Shown here one piece after another: positions 24,650-32,838 of a stretch of DNA of 36,972 nt. The DNA comes from DAOMNN01 sp964404505. Its GTDB lineage: Bacteria > Pseudomonadota > Gammaproteobacteria > Burkholderiales > Rhodocyclaceae. The translations under genes were made by a program, and so were the position numbers. Under the pieces are notes generated by a model. It was not told where the DNA came from. It worked only from the letters and a program-made list of their open reading frames with translations, and searched no databases. The stretch lies in NCBI GenBank assembly GCA_964404505.1, contig CAYOKH010000013.1:1-36972 (forward strand). The letters run 5' to 3'. Positions within the stretch are counted from its first letter, which is position 1, and each line of letters begins with the position of its first letter.

Positions 24650-25224
24650 CGGGTCGTCCCGGCGAGGAAGGTCCAGCGCATCCAGTCGGTCCCCAGATTC
24701 CAGTCCCGGCTTCCGATGGCCGTAACCTGGAACGGCCTGGGAAGCATGCCTTTGTCATGTCTGAATCTGAGGGCTGCCTTGTACGAAACGCCTGATTCGA
24801 GCCCGCCCCGATCCACGATGTGCCAGTTCCTGATGCGCTGCATGGTACGCACCGCAGCATCGAGGCTATCGAAGCTCTGGTGCAGATTGCCGATCGACAG
24901 ACGATAGGTCCGGGTAATGGCATGGTAGGAGATTCGGTAATTGAGACTGCGCTCGGCGACGACCTCGTCGAACCAGTACCACCGGCCACGCATGATCTGA
25001 AACTCGGCGACGAAATGCAGCGACACTCCGCGCGAGATGGCGTCTTCGAGGCGTGCGTTGAGTTCGAGATCGATATCGGCATTGACTACGTAGCCGTCGT
25101 CACTGCTAACGATCTCCGCATAGCGAATGCTGCCGTCCGCACTCACCGGCGGCGGGAACACTGCCAGCACAAACGCGAACAGACAGACGAAAAGCGCCTC
25201 AGCCGCGCTTGCGCAGTAGCGCAT
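24646..25224 (-). CDS. DUF4390 secreted protein
   Basis: A 192-residue protein with a Sec-type signal peptide (residues 1 to about 29, hydrophobic core ALFVCLFAFVLAVF, cleavage near VSADG). The mature part is rich in beta-strand-like segments and matches DUF4390, a family regularly found between rsmB and an NtrY-type kinase in Betaproteobacteria. Function unknown; a periplasmic role linked to the kinase is inference from position. ATG 25224 lies 26 nt inside the end of rsmB, and its stop overlaps the kinase start, so the genes are tightly coupled. Confidence 0.85.
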   Translation of the reverse strand: MRYCASAAEALFVCLFAFVLAVFPPPVSADGSIRYAEIVSSDDGYVVNADIDLELNARLEDAISRGVSLHFVAEFQIMRGRWYWFDEVVAERSLNYRISYHAITRTYRLSIGNLHQSFDSLDAAVRTMQRIRNWHIVDRGGLESGVSYKAALRFRHDKGMLPRPFQVTAIGSRDWNLGTDWMRWTFLAGTTR

Positions 25225-26623
25225 AGTAGAAGCCGTCGTGTTCTGCGGTCGGCAACAATTGACGTTCAAATCGGCCATCCAGCGCAAGTGGCTCGGCATC
25301 GTCCTGCCGGCGGCAGAACCTGTCGACCTGGTGCTCGTTCTCCTCGGCAAAGACCGAGCAGGTCACGTAGAGCATTTTGCCACCCGGGGCGAGCGTATGC
25401 CAAAGTGCATCGAGAATTTCACCCTGTCGCGCAGCAAGAGCGGAAATGTCTTCGGGACGGCGCAACCACTTGACATCGGGGTGGCGGCGCACCACGCCCG
25501 ACGCGCTGCAGGGCACATCGGCCAGAATCCGGTCGAACTCATTGCCGTCCCACCAGTCCGCCGGGTTGCGCGCATCGCCGACGCAGATGCGGCCCTCCAC
25601 GCCGAGCCGGCGGAAATTGTCGCCGATGCGATCGACTCTGCGCGGATCAAGTTCGAGCGCAGTCAGGTGGACATTCCCGGTTTCGAGAATATGCGCAGCC
25701 TTTCCACCGGGAGCGGCGCACGCATCCAGTACCCGTTGCCCCGGGGCAAGATCGAGCCATTGTGCAGCCCATTGCGCCCCTGCGTCCTGAACCGAAACCC
25801 GGCCCTCGGTGAAACCGGGCAGCCTGGACACCGGGACGGGATGCTCCAGTAGCAGGGCACCGCTGGCCGTCCGGATCGAACCGATTCCGGCCGCTGCGAG
25901 GGCGCGTTCAAGATCTTCGATTCTCGCACGACGCCGGTTGACGCGCAGGCTCATCGGCGGTCGCGTGTTGCCGGCCGCCAGGATCGCCTCCAGGGCCTCG
26001 GGACGGTCCCGCCTCAGGCGCTCTATCCACCATGCGGGATGGCGGTAACGCGCAACGTCGTCGGCCTCGAGCAGTCTGTGCAGGGCCGTGCTGCGGCGCA
26101 GCGTTTGGCGCAGTACGCCGTTAACGACACCACGGAGGCCCGGCGCGAAGCTTCCGATCGCCTCTACTGCCTGATCTACGATCGTGTGGGCTTGTCCGGG
26201 GCGCGTCTCAAGTCGGTGCAGGGCGGCCAGGAGGATTGCGTGAACTTCCGTCGGCAGCGCCTTGGTCAGGAGTTGTTTGAGGATGAAATCACCGCGCCCA
26301 TAGTCCCTCAGCGTCCCCCAGGCATGGTCGCGGACTGCACCCCTCACGCCATCGGTCCAACCGGGACGCAAGCGCTGCAGTCTGTCGAAGGCATCGGTCA
26401 GGCTGTGCCCGGCAATGACCGCGGCCACGAGGCCGCCCGCCTCAAGCAACGCATAGGCGAGACTTTCCGTGGGAAGTTCCCTGGCGCGAGATGTCTGCGA
26501 AACCTGAGCTTGTCGTGCTACACCGCCGCGAGTACCGGGCCCGGTGCTCGCTCTGCCTCCTGGTCTGCGACGACGACCGCCGACGTCCGACGGGCTTCCC
26601 GGATTTCGCTTGCCCGTGGTCAC
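25199..26623 (-). CDS. rsmB: 16S rRNA (cytosine-967 C5)-methyltransferase RsmB
   Basis: A two-domain enzyme: an N-terminal NusB-like RNA-binding domain (from SLAYALLEAGG) and a C-terminal Rossmann methyltransferase. Motifs are LDACAAPGGKAAHILE (SAM binding), ILADVPCSASGVVRRHPDVKWLR (PC motif) and MLYVTCSVFAEENEHQV with the catalytic cysteine. The start is uncertain. No ATG is suitably placed; GTG 26623 gives 474 residues with a roughly 45-residue basic extension before the NusB domain. A longer reading would enter speE. It lies 80 bp after speE on the same strand. Confidence 0.92.
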   Translation of the reverse strand: MTTGKRNPGSPSDVGGRRRRPGGRASTGPGTRGGVARQAQVSQTSRARELPTESLAYALLEAGGLVAAVIAGHSLTDAFDRLQRLRPGWTDGVRGAVRDHAWGTLRDYGRGDFILKQLLTKALPTEVHAILLAALHRLETRPGQAHTIVDQAVEAIGSFAPGLRGVVNGVLRQTLRRSTALHRLLEADDVARYRHPAWWIERLRRDRPEALEAILAAGNTRPPMSLRVNRRRARIEDLERALAAAGIGSIRTASGALLLEHPVPVSRLPGFTEGRVSVQDAGAQWAAQWLDLAPGQRVLDACAAPGGKAAHILETGNVHLTALELDPRRVDRIGDNFRRLGVEGRICVGDARNPADWWDGNEFDRILADVPCSASGVVRRHPDVKWLRRPEDISALAARQGEILDALWHTLAPGGKMLYVTCSVFAEENEHQVDRFCRRQDDAEPLALDGRFERQLLPTAEHDGFYYALLRKRG

Positions 26624-26703
26624 GCGATGATGCAACGGTGTCGCGACAGGCGAGAGCGGCGAACCCTGCACGCTTCGAGGAACCAGCAGGCCGCCATGTC
26701 GTA

Positions 26704-27591
26704 TCAGCCCTGCAGCAGGTGCCGAAGATAGTTGGGCAAAGCGAACTGTGCGCAGTGCACTGCCCCGTTGTAGTACTGCAGGTCCGAGATTCCGCGCTCG
26801 GCAACTCGCCGATCGACTTCCGCGGGCGAGAGCGCAGTCGGGTCGAGGCCATCCGCGGCACAAGCCATTCCCCACTGGCTACCGTACAACGGTATGTACA
26901 GAAAATACGGGAAGACATTGGTGAAGGCTGCACACAGGTTGTCACGAATCTGCAGGACACGCTCAGGCTGGAAGATCGGCGCACCGATGTGCAGCGTGAT
27001 GGCCCCTTTTGGAGTGAGCAGGGTCTTGCAGTCCTTGAAGAATTCAGCGCCGTAAAGCGCCTCAGCCGGACCGATGGGATCGGTAAGATCGAGAACGATG
27101 AGATCGAAGCGCGTGCCTGCGGCAGGAGCCACATTGCGGACGTAGTTCAACCCGTCCTCGATGCGCAGTTCGAGGCGCGGATCGTCCAGGGCACCACGAT
27201 GGACCGATTGCAGATGGGCGCGGGCAATCTCGATCACCTTCGCATCCAGTTCGACCAGGACCACGCGCTTCATGCTCGGGTGCTTGAATAACTCCTCAGC
27301 CGAACCCCCGTCTCCGCCACCGATCACGAGCGCGCTCGCTGGCCCCGGATGGGTGATTGCGGGAACATGAATGAGATTCTCGTGATAGAAGAACTCGTCC
27401 TTCTCGGACGTCATGAAGTAACCGTCGAGGCGAAACAGCTTGCCGAATTGAGGTGTTTCCCAGACCTCGTACTCCTGATACTCGGATGCCCCGGACTCCA
27501 GCAGTTTGCCGGCACGGAAGTAGAATCCGCCATTTTCGTTCAGTTCTTCGAGCAGGCGCCCTTGGGGATCCGGCGGATTCAGCTCTCTCAC
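26704..27591 (-). CDS. speE: Spermidine synthase
   Basis: A 295-residue aminopropyltransferase making spermidine from putrescine and decarboxylated SAM. Signatures are LDGYFMTSEKDEFFYHE, ALVIGGGDGGSAEE (SAM-binding loop), VVLVELDAKVIEIA and LIVLDLTDPIGPAEALY. The start is GTG 27591: GGAGGT lies 8 nt upstream, and an ATG at 27609 would overlap the speD stop with a poorer site. The start lies 4 nt after speD, so speD-speE form an operon. Confidence 0.95.
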   Translation of the reverse strand: MRELNPPDPQGRLLEELNENGGFYFRAGKLLESGASEYQEYEVWETPQFGKLFRLDGYFMTSEKDEFFYHENLIHVPAITHPGPASALVIGGGDGGSAEELFKHPSMKRVVLVELDAKVIEIARAHLQSVHRGALDDPRLELRIEDGLNYVRNVAPAAGTRFDLIVLDLTDPIGPAEALYGAEFFKDCKTLLTPKGAITLHIGAPIFQPERVLQIRDNLCAAFTNVFPYFLYIPLYGSQWGMACAADGLDPTALSPAEVDRRVAERGISDLQYYNGAVHCAQFALPNYLRHLLQG

Positions 27592-27595
27592 CGGA

Positions 27596-27982
27596 TCACA
27601 CCTCCGCACCGACGCGACCGCGGATGACTTCGTGACAGGCGGATTCCTTCGGATTGAGAAGATCGATCAGGTGTCCGAAGATGAGGCGGGCCCTGTCAGA
27701 GTTATCGCGCGAGAAATTGCAGACATATACATCGATCGTGACGTCGCCAGTCTCGGGCCATGTATGGATCGCCAGATGCGACTCGGCCAGAACGACGGTT
27801 CCGGTAACGCCCGCCTGCTGACCGTCCTCATGGGTGAACTGGTAGAAATAGGCGCCGAGGGGGGTTAGCCCGGCGTCCCGGCATTCGTTGACGCAAGTCT
27901 CCTCCAGAACCGCACGATCGAGCAGGATGTCCGGTGGACATTGGCAGCGGTACAGGTCCGCGATGAGATGAAGTCCGTTCAT
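27596..27982 (-). CDS. speD: S-adenosylmethionine decarboxylase proenzyme (short form)
   Basis: A 128-residue proenzyme of the short class 1B type (Bacillus SpeH/Thermotoga-like), not the long E. coli form. It self-cleaves before S68 in VLAESHLAIHTWPE to make the pyruvoyl cofactor; H73 and E67 are present. It provides decarboxylated SAM to speE immediately downstream. ATG 27982 gives the family start MNGLHLIADL. Confidence 0.94.
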   Translation of the reverse strand: MNGLHLIADLYRCQCPPDILLDRAVLEETCVNECRDAGLTPLGAYFYQFTHEDGQQAGVTGTVVLAESHLAIHTWPETGDVTIDVYVCNFSRDNSDRARLIFGHLIDLLNPKESACHEVIRGRVGAEV

Positions 27983-28020
27983 GTCTCCGTCAATCCAAGC
28001 ACAGGAAAGGAAAGCTGCTG

Positions 28021-28050
28021 ATTCTAACACGGCTGATGGACCGGCCCCAA
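28021..28050 (-). promoter_or_regulatory. Possible speD-speE promoter
   Basis: On the minus strand TTGGGG (28045-28050), an 18-bp spacer and TAGAAT (28021-28026) lie about 39 bp before speD. The -10 is good and the -35 weak. A parS-like site lies just upstream at 28072-28087. Confidence 0.4.
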
Positions 28051-28071
28051 TGCTCGGAACATTTCCTGGAA

Positions 28072-28087
28072 TGTTTCACGTGGAACC
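28072..28087. promoter_or_regulatory. parS-like centromere site (imperfect)
   Basis: GTTTCACGTGGAAC (28073-28086) matches 13 of 14 positions of the bacterial parS palindrome GTTTCACGTGAAAC, bound by ParB. It lies between speD and the TSUP gene, 4.9 kb from dnaA, where chromosomal parS sites usually cluster. Confidence 0.75.
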
Positions 28088-28108
28088 GCATTTCCCGCCC
28101 ACCGTCGA

Positions 28109-28888
28109 CTAACCGGCTGCTGAAAACACGTCGTAGGCGAGTTTCAAAATGAGCACCCCAACCACTCCCAGAAACACTCGTCGCACAAACACGGCCCCAT
28201 GCTTCAAGGCGAGCCTGGACCCGGTGACCGCCCCCAGCAAATTGCACGATGCCATGACCAGCCCGACCTTCCACAGAATCTCGACATGGAGTGTGAAGAA
28301 GCCAATCGCTGCCAGATTGGTCGCGACGTTCACGAACTTCGCGCTTACCGATGCACGCAGGAAGTCCATCCCGAGAAACCGCACGAACAGAAAGATCAGG
28401 AAGCTTCCCGTTCCGGGTCCGAAGAATCCGTCGTAGAATCCGAGCCCGCCACCAATCAGCAGTGCCGCGACGATCTCCCACTCGCGCCGTCGCGGTGCAG
28501 CCCTGTGCTGCCCGAAGTCCTTGCGGACGAAGGTATAGACCGCGACCACCACCAGCAGCAGCAGAACGACCGGCCTGATCACCTCGGCCGGAAGGTATGC
28601 AACGGCCCGCGCACCATACCAGGCCCCAACCAGCGCTGCCAAAACGCCGGGTACCACCACATTCCACGGAATTGCGATCCTGCGCGCATACTGCACCGCT
28701 GCGCTCGAAGTGCCAACGATACTCGCGAGCTTGTTGGTGCCGAAAAGCGTCGCCGGCTGCGTCCCCGGGAACGCAGCGAACAGCACCGGAATCTGAATCA
28801 GGCCTCCGCCACCGACCACCGCATCGACCAATCCGGCGAAGTACGCGGCCAGCCCCAGCGCGATCAGCAGTGCGTTGACTTCACTCAT
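28109..28888 (-). CDS. TauE/SafE (TSUP) family permease, short type
   Basis: A 259-residue membrane protein with the TSUP internal repeat. The first half opens with YFAGLVDAVVGGGGLIQIPVLFAAFPGTQPATLFGTNKL and the second with GGGLGFYDGFFGPGTGSFLIFLFVRFLGMDFLRASVSAK. The YfcA-like motif order and length fit the short subgroup. It is not closely similar to the longer TSUP at 3.5 kb. ATG 28888 is the family start; the upstream extension reads through a parS site and is rejected. It is flanked on both sides by parS sites. Confidence 0.92.
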   Translation of the reverse strand: MSEVNALLIALGLAAYFAGLVDAVVGGGGLIQIPVLFAAFPGTQPATLFGTNKLASIVGTSSAAVQYARRIAIPWNVVVPGVLAALVGAWYGARAVAYLPAEVIRPVVLLLLVVVAVYTFVRKDFGQHRAAPRRREWEIVAALLIGGGLGFYDGFFGPGTGSFLIFLFVRFLGMDFLRASVSAKFVNVATNLAAIGFFTLHVEILWKVGLVMASCNLLGAVTGSRLALKHGAVFVRRVFLGVVGVLILKLAYDVFSAAG

Positions 28889-28949
28889 GCCGACCCGGCC
28901 CGGCTCGCACGCGCCCTGCGGGCCCGGCCGCGCCCACCTGATATCCGCA

Positions 28950-28965
28950 CGTTTCACGTGAAACC
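28950..28965. promoter_or_regulatory. parS centromere site (perfect core)
   Basis: GTTTCACGTGAAAC (28951-28964) is an exact 14-of-14 match to the parS palindrome recognised by ParB. It lies in the 110-bp gap between mnmE and the TSUP gene, 4.0 kb from dnaA. Chance occurrence of this 14-mer next to an origin is very unlikely. Confidence 0.92.
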
Positions 28966-28998
28966 ACCGGCGCACCCCCTGACCGCAACTAGGCCACC

Positions 28999-30360
28999 TC
29001 ACTTCCCGATACAGAAGCGCGAGAAAATGACACCAAGCAGATCATCTGGGGTGAACTCGCCGGTAATCTCCCCCAGTGCCCGCTGCGCCAACCGCAACTC
29101 CTCCGCCAGAAGCTCCAGTCGCCAGCCCTGACCGGACGCCTCGATGACACGCGCCAACGCAGCCCGCAACGCGACGAGGTGACGCTCGCGCGCCAGCACC
29201 ACATTCTCCTCATTTCCGTGCCACCCCACGACTCTCAAAAGCTCATCGCGCAGAAGGCCGACACCTGCACCGGTCTTCGCCGACATCCGGATCACCACCC
29301 CGCGCTCTTCTCGGCTGCGGCCGGGCGCCTCACAGCTCAGGTCGATCTTGTTGAACACCGTGATCCGCTCCACCGCGACGGGCAGACCCATGTCGATCTC
29401 CAGGTCCTGTTCAGTCGGCCCGGTCCGCGCATCGACCATCCGAACCACAACGTCCGCACGCGCAATTTCCTGCCAGCTGCGGTCCACGCCTATCCGCTCG
29501 ACCGGATCCATCGCTTCGCGCAAGCCGGCCGTATCGATCACATGCACCGGCACACCCTCGATATGGATCGTCTCGCGCAGGGCATCACGGGTCGTGCCCG
29601 CAATCTCGGTCACGATCGCACGGTCCTCACCGGCAAGGGCATTGAGAAGACTCGACTTCCCGACATTGGGCTCTCCCGCCAGCACCACATTCATGCCGTT
29701 GCGCAGGATCGCGCCCTGGGACGCTCCCTCCAGCATCCGCTCCAAACTGGCACGAACGGCCGCAAGACGTTCGTGCGCGCGCGCGCGCTCCAGGAATTCG
29801 ACATCCTCCTCAGGGAAATCCAGTGTCGCTTCGACGAGCGTGCGCAACTCGATGAGTTCGTCCCGAATCTCCGCGACCTTCGCCGAAAACTCCCCGCTCA
29901 GCGAGCGCAACGCAGAACGCGCGGCAGCGGCTGTACTTGCTTCGATCAGGTCGGCTACGGCCTCGGCCTGCGCCAGATCCATCCGTCCATTGAGAAACGC
30001 GCGCCGCGAGAACTCGCCGGGCTCGGCAAGCCGCGCACCCACTTCTAGGCACCGCGTCAGAAGCATCTGCATCACCACAGGCCCGCCATGCCCCTGCAGC
30101 TCGATCACATCCTCGCCGGTAAACGACCCCGGGGCCGGGAAGAAAAGCAGAATGCCCTCGTCGATCACGCGGGCGTGTCCATCCAGAAAACGCACAAACC
30201 CCGCATGGCGGGGTTCGGGTTCTCGTCCTGTCAGGGCAAGCGCAAACGAACGCAGGGCCGTTCCGGACACCCGGACAATGCCGATACCGCCCCTCCCCGG
30301 GGCGGTCGCGACGGCCGCGATCGTGTCGTCAGGTGGTTCTGGCTCCCGTCTTCTTCGCAC
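28999..30360 (-). CDS. mnmE: tRNA modification GTPase MnmE
   Basis: A 453-residue GTPase that, with MnmG, adds the aminomethyl-type modification at wobble U34 of tRNAs. The N-terminal folate-binding domain includes DTIAAVATAPGRGGIGIVRVSG. The G-domain has GEPNVGKSSLLN (G1), DTAGLRE (G3) and NKIDL (G4). The C-terminus FCIGK carries the essential cysteine. The start is GTG 30360, overlapping the end of yidC by 32 nt, consistent with coupling. Order yidC-mnmE is standard near oriC. Confidence 0.96.
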   Translation of the reverse strand: MRRRREPEPPDDTIAAVATAPGRGGIGIVRVSGTALRSFALALTGREPEPRHAGFVRFLDGHARVIDEGILLFFPAPGSFTGEDVIELQGHGGPVVMQMLLTRCLEVGARLAEPGEFSRRAFLNGRMDLAQAEAVADLIEASTAAAARSALRSLSGEFSAKVAEIRDELIELRTLVEATLDFPEEDVEFLERARAHERLAAVRASLERMLEGASQGAILRNGMNVVLAGEPNVGKSSLLNALAGEDRAIVTEIAGTTRDALRETIHIEGVPVHVIDTAGLREAMDPVERIGVDRSWQEIARADVVVRMVDARTGPTEQDLEIDMGLPVAVERITVFNKIDLSCEAPGRSREERGVVIRMSAKTGAGVGLLRDELLRVVGWHGNEENVVLARERHLVALRAALARVIEASGQGWRLELLAEELRLAQRALGEITGEFTPDDLLGVIFSRFCIGK

Positions 30361-31996
30361 CTTCGATCATCCGCGTAATCTGCCACTGTTGCGCAATCGA
30401 CAGGATGTTATTGACCACCCAGTACAACACCAGCCCCGACGGGAACCACATGAACATGAACGTGAACACGATCGGGAGCGCCATCATGATCTTGGCCTGG
30501 AGCGGATCGGGCGGGGCCGGATTGAGCTTCATCTGCACCAGCATCGATGCGCCCATGATCACTGGAAGGATGAAGTACGGGTCCTTCGACGACAGATCCT
30601 GGATCCAGCCCATCCACGGCGCATGGCGCATCTCGACACTGCCGAGCAGCACCCAGTACAGGGCGATGAACACCGGAATCTGCACGAGAATCGGAAGACA
30701 ACCGCCCAACGGATTGATCTTTTCGCGCTTGTACATCTCCATAACTTCCTGCTGCATCCGCGCCTTGTCATGCCCGTACAGTTCCTTCAGGCGCTGCATT
30801 CGGGGAGCGAGCACACGCATTCTGGCCATGGACTTGTAACTGGCCGCCGACAGCGGGAAGAACATCAGCTTGATGAGAACAGTCACGAGCACGATCGCCC
30901 AGCCCCAGTTGCCCGTCAGCCCATGAAGCCACGACAACACCCAGAACAGCGGGGCCGCAATCACGGTAAGCCACCCATAATCCACCACCAGACCCAATCC
31001 CTCGGCGATCTCCGCAAGGTGATCCTGCTCCTGCGGACCGGCATACAGCCGCGTCCCCACCCTGCCAGTCTGCTCCGGCGCGATCGCCGCGACGGGTACG
31101 ATCATCCCCGCCGTATACAGGTCGGGCCCGACCTTGCGCGCGTAGAACTCACGCTGGATGTCCCCGACAGGAAGCCACGCGCCCACGAAGTAATGCTGGA
31201 CCATTGCGACCCAGCCATCGTTGGCCTGCTGCACGAACTTGGCGCGATCGCGATCGACATCCTCGAACGTGATCTTCTGGAACTTCTCTGCATCGGTATA
31301 AAACGCGGGCCCGGTGAAGGTCCTCACACCGAACACCTCGACCGCCTCCGCCGGCTTGCCGTCGCGCGCGAACTGGAAATAGGCATGAGGCGCCACACTT
31401 CCCTCGGTCCAGTTCTGGATCTCGTACGCGACATCGATGAGGTAGTTGCCGCGATGAAAGGTCAGCAGCTTCGTTACCTTCAGACCGTTGTGCTCGGGTG
31501 CCTCCAGCCGCAGGGTGAGGCTGTCCTGTCCTTCACCGAGCACGTGCTCGCCTTCCACAAGCCGGTACATGGTGCGATGGTTCGGAAGTCCCTCCCCGAT
31601 CAATCCGGCCTGGGCGGAGTATACGTGGCGCTCTCCGTCATCGAACAGCACGAAGCCGTCCGAGCGACCCTTGCCGGCACGGTGCTGCGTGAGCTCCATC
31701 CGCACGATCTCGCCGCCCTGCGCAGAGACCTCGGCCACGACCATGTCGGTGCGAACGATTGCACGCGGCACCCCCGCAACCGCCGGCGCGCTTGCAATCT
31801 CGGGCACCGCCGTTTCAGCGCCGAGGCCGACGCTCGGCGTCGGCACGCCGACCAGACCGGGATCGACCGCTTCACTGCCTGTCACCGCTTGCGGCGGCGG
31901 GGCGGGCGGAGGTTGCTGACCCTTCATCCACGCATCCCACAGCATGATCATGGCGAAGGAGAAAATCAGAAAGAGTATGATGCGACGCTGATCCAT
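30329..31996 (-). CDS. yidC: Membrane protein insertase YidC
   Basis: A 555-residue inner-membrane insertase and chaperone. The N-terminal anchor is at residues 6-24 (ILFLIFSFAMIMLWDAW). A proline-rich linker and a large periplasmic beta-domain follow to about residue 340. Then come the Oxa1-like membrane segments, with MYKREKINPLGGCLPILVQIPVFIALYWVL as the hallmark, and a basic tail. ATG 31996 gives the family start MDQRRIILF. It follows yidD after 4 nt. Confidence 0.97.
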   Translation of the reverse strand: MDQRRIILFLIFSFAMIMLWDAWMKGQQPPPAPPPQAVTGSEAVDPGLVGVPTPSVGLGAETAVPEIASAPAVAGVPRAIVRTDMVVAEVSAQGGEIVRMELTQHRAGKGRSDGFVLFDDGERHVYSAQAGLIGEGLPNHRTMYRLVEGEHVLGEGQDSLTLRLEAPEHNGLKVTKLLTFHRGNYLIDVAYEIQNWTEGSVAPHAYFQFARDGKPAEAVEVFGVRTFTGPAFYTDAEKFQKITFEDVDRDRAKFVQQANDGWVAMVQHYFVGAWLPVGDIQREFYARKVGPDLYTAGMIVPVAAIAPEQTGRVGTRLYAGPQEQDHLAEIAEGLGLVVDYGWLTVIAAPLFWVLSWLHGLTGNWGWAIVLVTVLIKLMFFPLSAASYKSMARMRVLAPRMQRLKELYGHDKARMQQEVMEMYKREKINPLGGCLPILVQIPVFIALYWVLLGSVEMRHAPWMGWIQDLSSKDPYFILPVIMGASMLVQMKLNPAPPDPLQAKIMMALPIVFTFMFMWFPSGLVLYWVVNNILSIAQQWQITRMIEGAKKTGARTT

Positions 31997-32000
31997 CGGA

Positions 32001-32234
32001 CTATTTTTCGTGGTGGGAGTGTTTGGGGACGGGATCATACCCGCCCGGATGGAACGGATGGCAACATGCCACCCGCTTGAGGGCCAGCCAACTGCCGCGA
32101 AGGGCACCGTGCTCGGCGACCGCTTCCGCGGCATACTCGGAACAACTTGGATGGAAGCGGCAGTTACGGCCCAGCATCGGACTGATGCCGTAGCGGTATA
32201 CCCCGATCACACCAAGCAGCAGTTTCTTCATCAT
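32001..32234 (-). CDS. yidD: Membrane protein insertion efficiency factor YidD
   Basis: A 77-residue YidD protein. The core motif GRNCRFHPSCSEYAAEAV and the ending KRVACCHPFHPGGYDPVP are diagnostic. It assists YidC-dependent insertion. Its start overlaps the rnpA stop and its stop is 4 nt before yidC. Confidence 0.96.
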   Translation of the reverse strand: MMKKLLLGVIGVYRYGISPMLGRNCRFHPSCSEYAAEAVAEHGALRGSWLALKRVACCHPFHPGGYDPVPKHSHHEK

Positions 32235-32590
32235 CTTCGCAAGCGATCCAGCAACTGCACCATATCATCGTTGATCATCGCACGTGTGGCCAGATCCACC
32301 GAGGCATGAAGGCGGACGACAAGGTCGACGGCCTGCAGCGAGGCGCGACTCTTGCGAAACTGTTCCCGCACGATGCGCTTGACCAGATTGCGCACATTAG
32401 CGCGTCTTGCCAGTCGCTTTGCGACAACCACCCCGAGTCGGGCGCCCGACAGACCGTTCGGCCGATAATGAACCGTCAGATACCGTCCCCGATGAGACCG
32501 CCGAAAAGCAAAAACGGATGAGTACTCATCCGTTTTTCGTAATCTGTAGGCGCCGGGAAAGCCCTGATCGGCGCCTGATGGTCGGATCAC
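32231..32590 (-). CDS. rnpA: Ribonuclease P protein component
   Basis: A 119-residue protein subunit of RNase P, which matures tRNA 5' ends. RLRKTDEYSSVFAFRRS opens the fold and AKRLARRANVRNLVKRIVREQFR is the RNR signature helix. The start is GTG 32590, 1 nt after the rpmH stop; no better start exists upstream of the fold. A perfect 28-bp palindrome flanked by a T-run lies within its codons 18-27, resembling an intrinsic terminator. Confidence 0.94.
   Translation of the reverse strand: MIRPSGADQGFPGAYRLRKTDEYSSVFAFRRSHRGRYLTVHYRPNGLSGARLGVVVAKRLARRANVRNLVKRIVREQFRKSRASLQAVDLVVRLHASVDLATRAMINDDMVQLLDRLRR
32510..32537 (-). terminator. Terminator-like palindrome inside rnpA
   Basis: AAAAACGGATGAGT (32510-32523) followed by its exact inverse (32524-32537) makes a 28-bp perfect palindrome. 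Read in the rpmH-rnpA transcript it is a stem ending in UUUUU, about 55 nt after the rnpA start. It encodes KTDEYSSVF, so the coding sequence itself is conserved. It could attenuate rnpA and downstream genes relative to rpmH. Confidence 0.6.
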
Positions 32591-32591
32591 T

Positions 32592-32726
32592 TCAGACGGC
32601 GAGACGGTGACGGCCCTTGGCGCGACGTGCGCGGATCACGGCGCGACCGCCACGAGTCTTCATCCGGACGAGGAAGCCGTGGGTGCGCTTGCGACGGACG
32701 ACGGAAGGCTGGTAAGTGCGTTTCAT
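32592..32726 (-). CDS. rpmH: 50S ribosomal protein L34
   Basis: A 44-residue basic ribosomal protein. It begins MKRTYQPSVVRRKRTHGFL and ends RRAKGRHRLAV, the full standard L34. First gene of the rpmH-rnpA-yidD-yidC-mnmE cluster and the last minus-strand gene before the origin-side switch in strand. Confidence 0.98.
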   Translation of the reverse strand: MKRTYQPSVVRRKRTHGFLVRMKTRGGRAVIRARRAKGRHRLAV

Positions 32727-32758
32727 TGTGGTGTTCGCCAGTGAGAGTCAAACGCAGC

Positions 32759-32787
32759 ATTTGATTACATAATCCCATGTTTGTCAA
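32759..32787 (-). promoter_or_regulatory. Likely rpmH promoter
   Basis: On the minus strand a perfect TTGACA (32782-32787) is followed after 17 bp by TCAAAT (32759-32764), a moderate -10. It lies about 33 bp before the rpmH start. A strong promoter is expected for a ribosomal protein gene. Confidence 0.6.
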
Positions 32788-32807
32788 GAATATTTTTTCC
32801 AACGCGC

Positions 32808-32816
32808 TGTGGATAA
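32808..32816 (-). promoter_or_regulatory. Perfect DnaA box
   Basis: TTATCCACA on the minus strand, the strongest DnaA box sequence known in E. coli. It overlaps the -35 region of the putative dnaA promoter, so DnaA could repress its own gene. Confidence 0.8.
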
Positions 32817-32838
32817 GTGTGCCCTTGGAGGGTAGAAT
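32810..32838 (+). promoter_or_regulatory. Possible dnaA promoter
   Basis: TAGAAT (32833-32838) is a good -10. At 17-bp spacing the -35 position (32810-32815, TGGATA) falls within the DnaA box. The leader to the dnaA start would be about 165 nt. Confidence 0.4.

Noticed and set aside
29348..32080. A 910-codon open frame on the plus strand across mnmE and yidC
   Set aside because: It is antisense to two certain genes. Its composition (Arg/His/Pro/Ser-rich) is the usual shadow of GC-rich coding sequence, with no domain visible.
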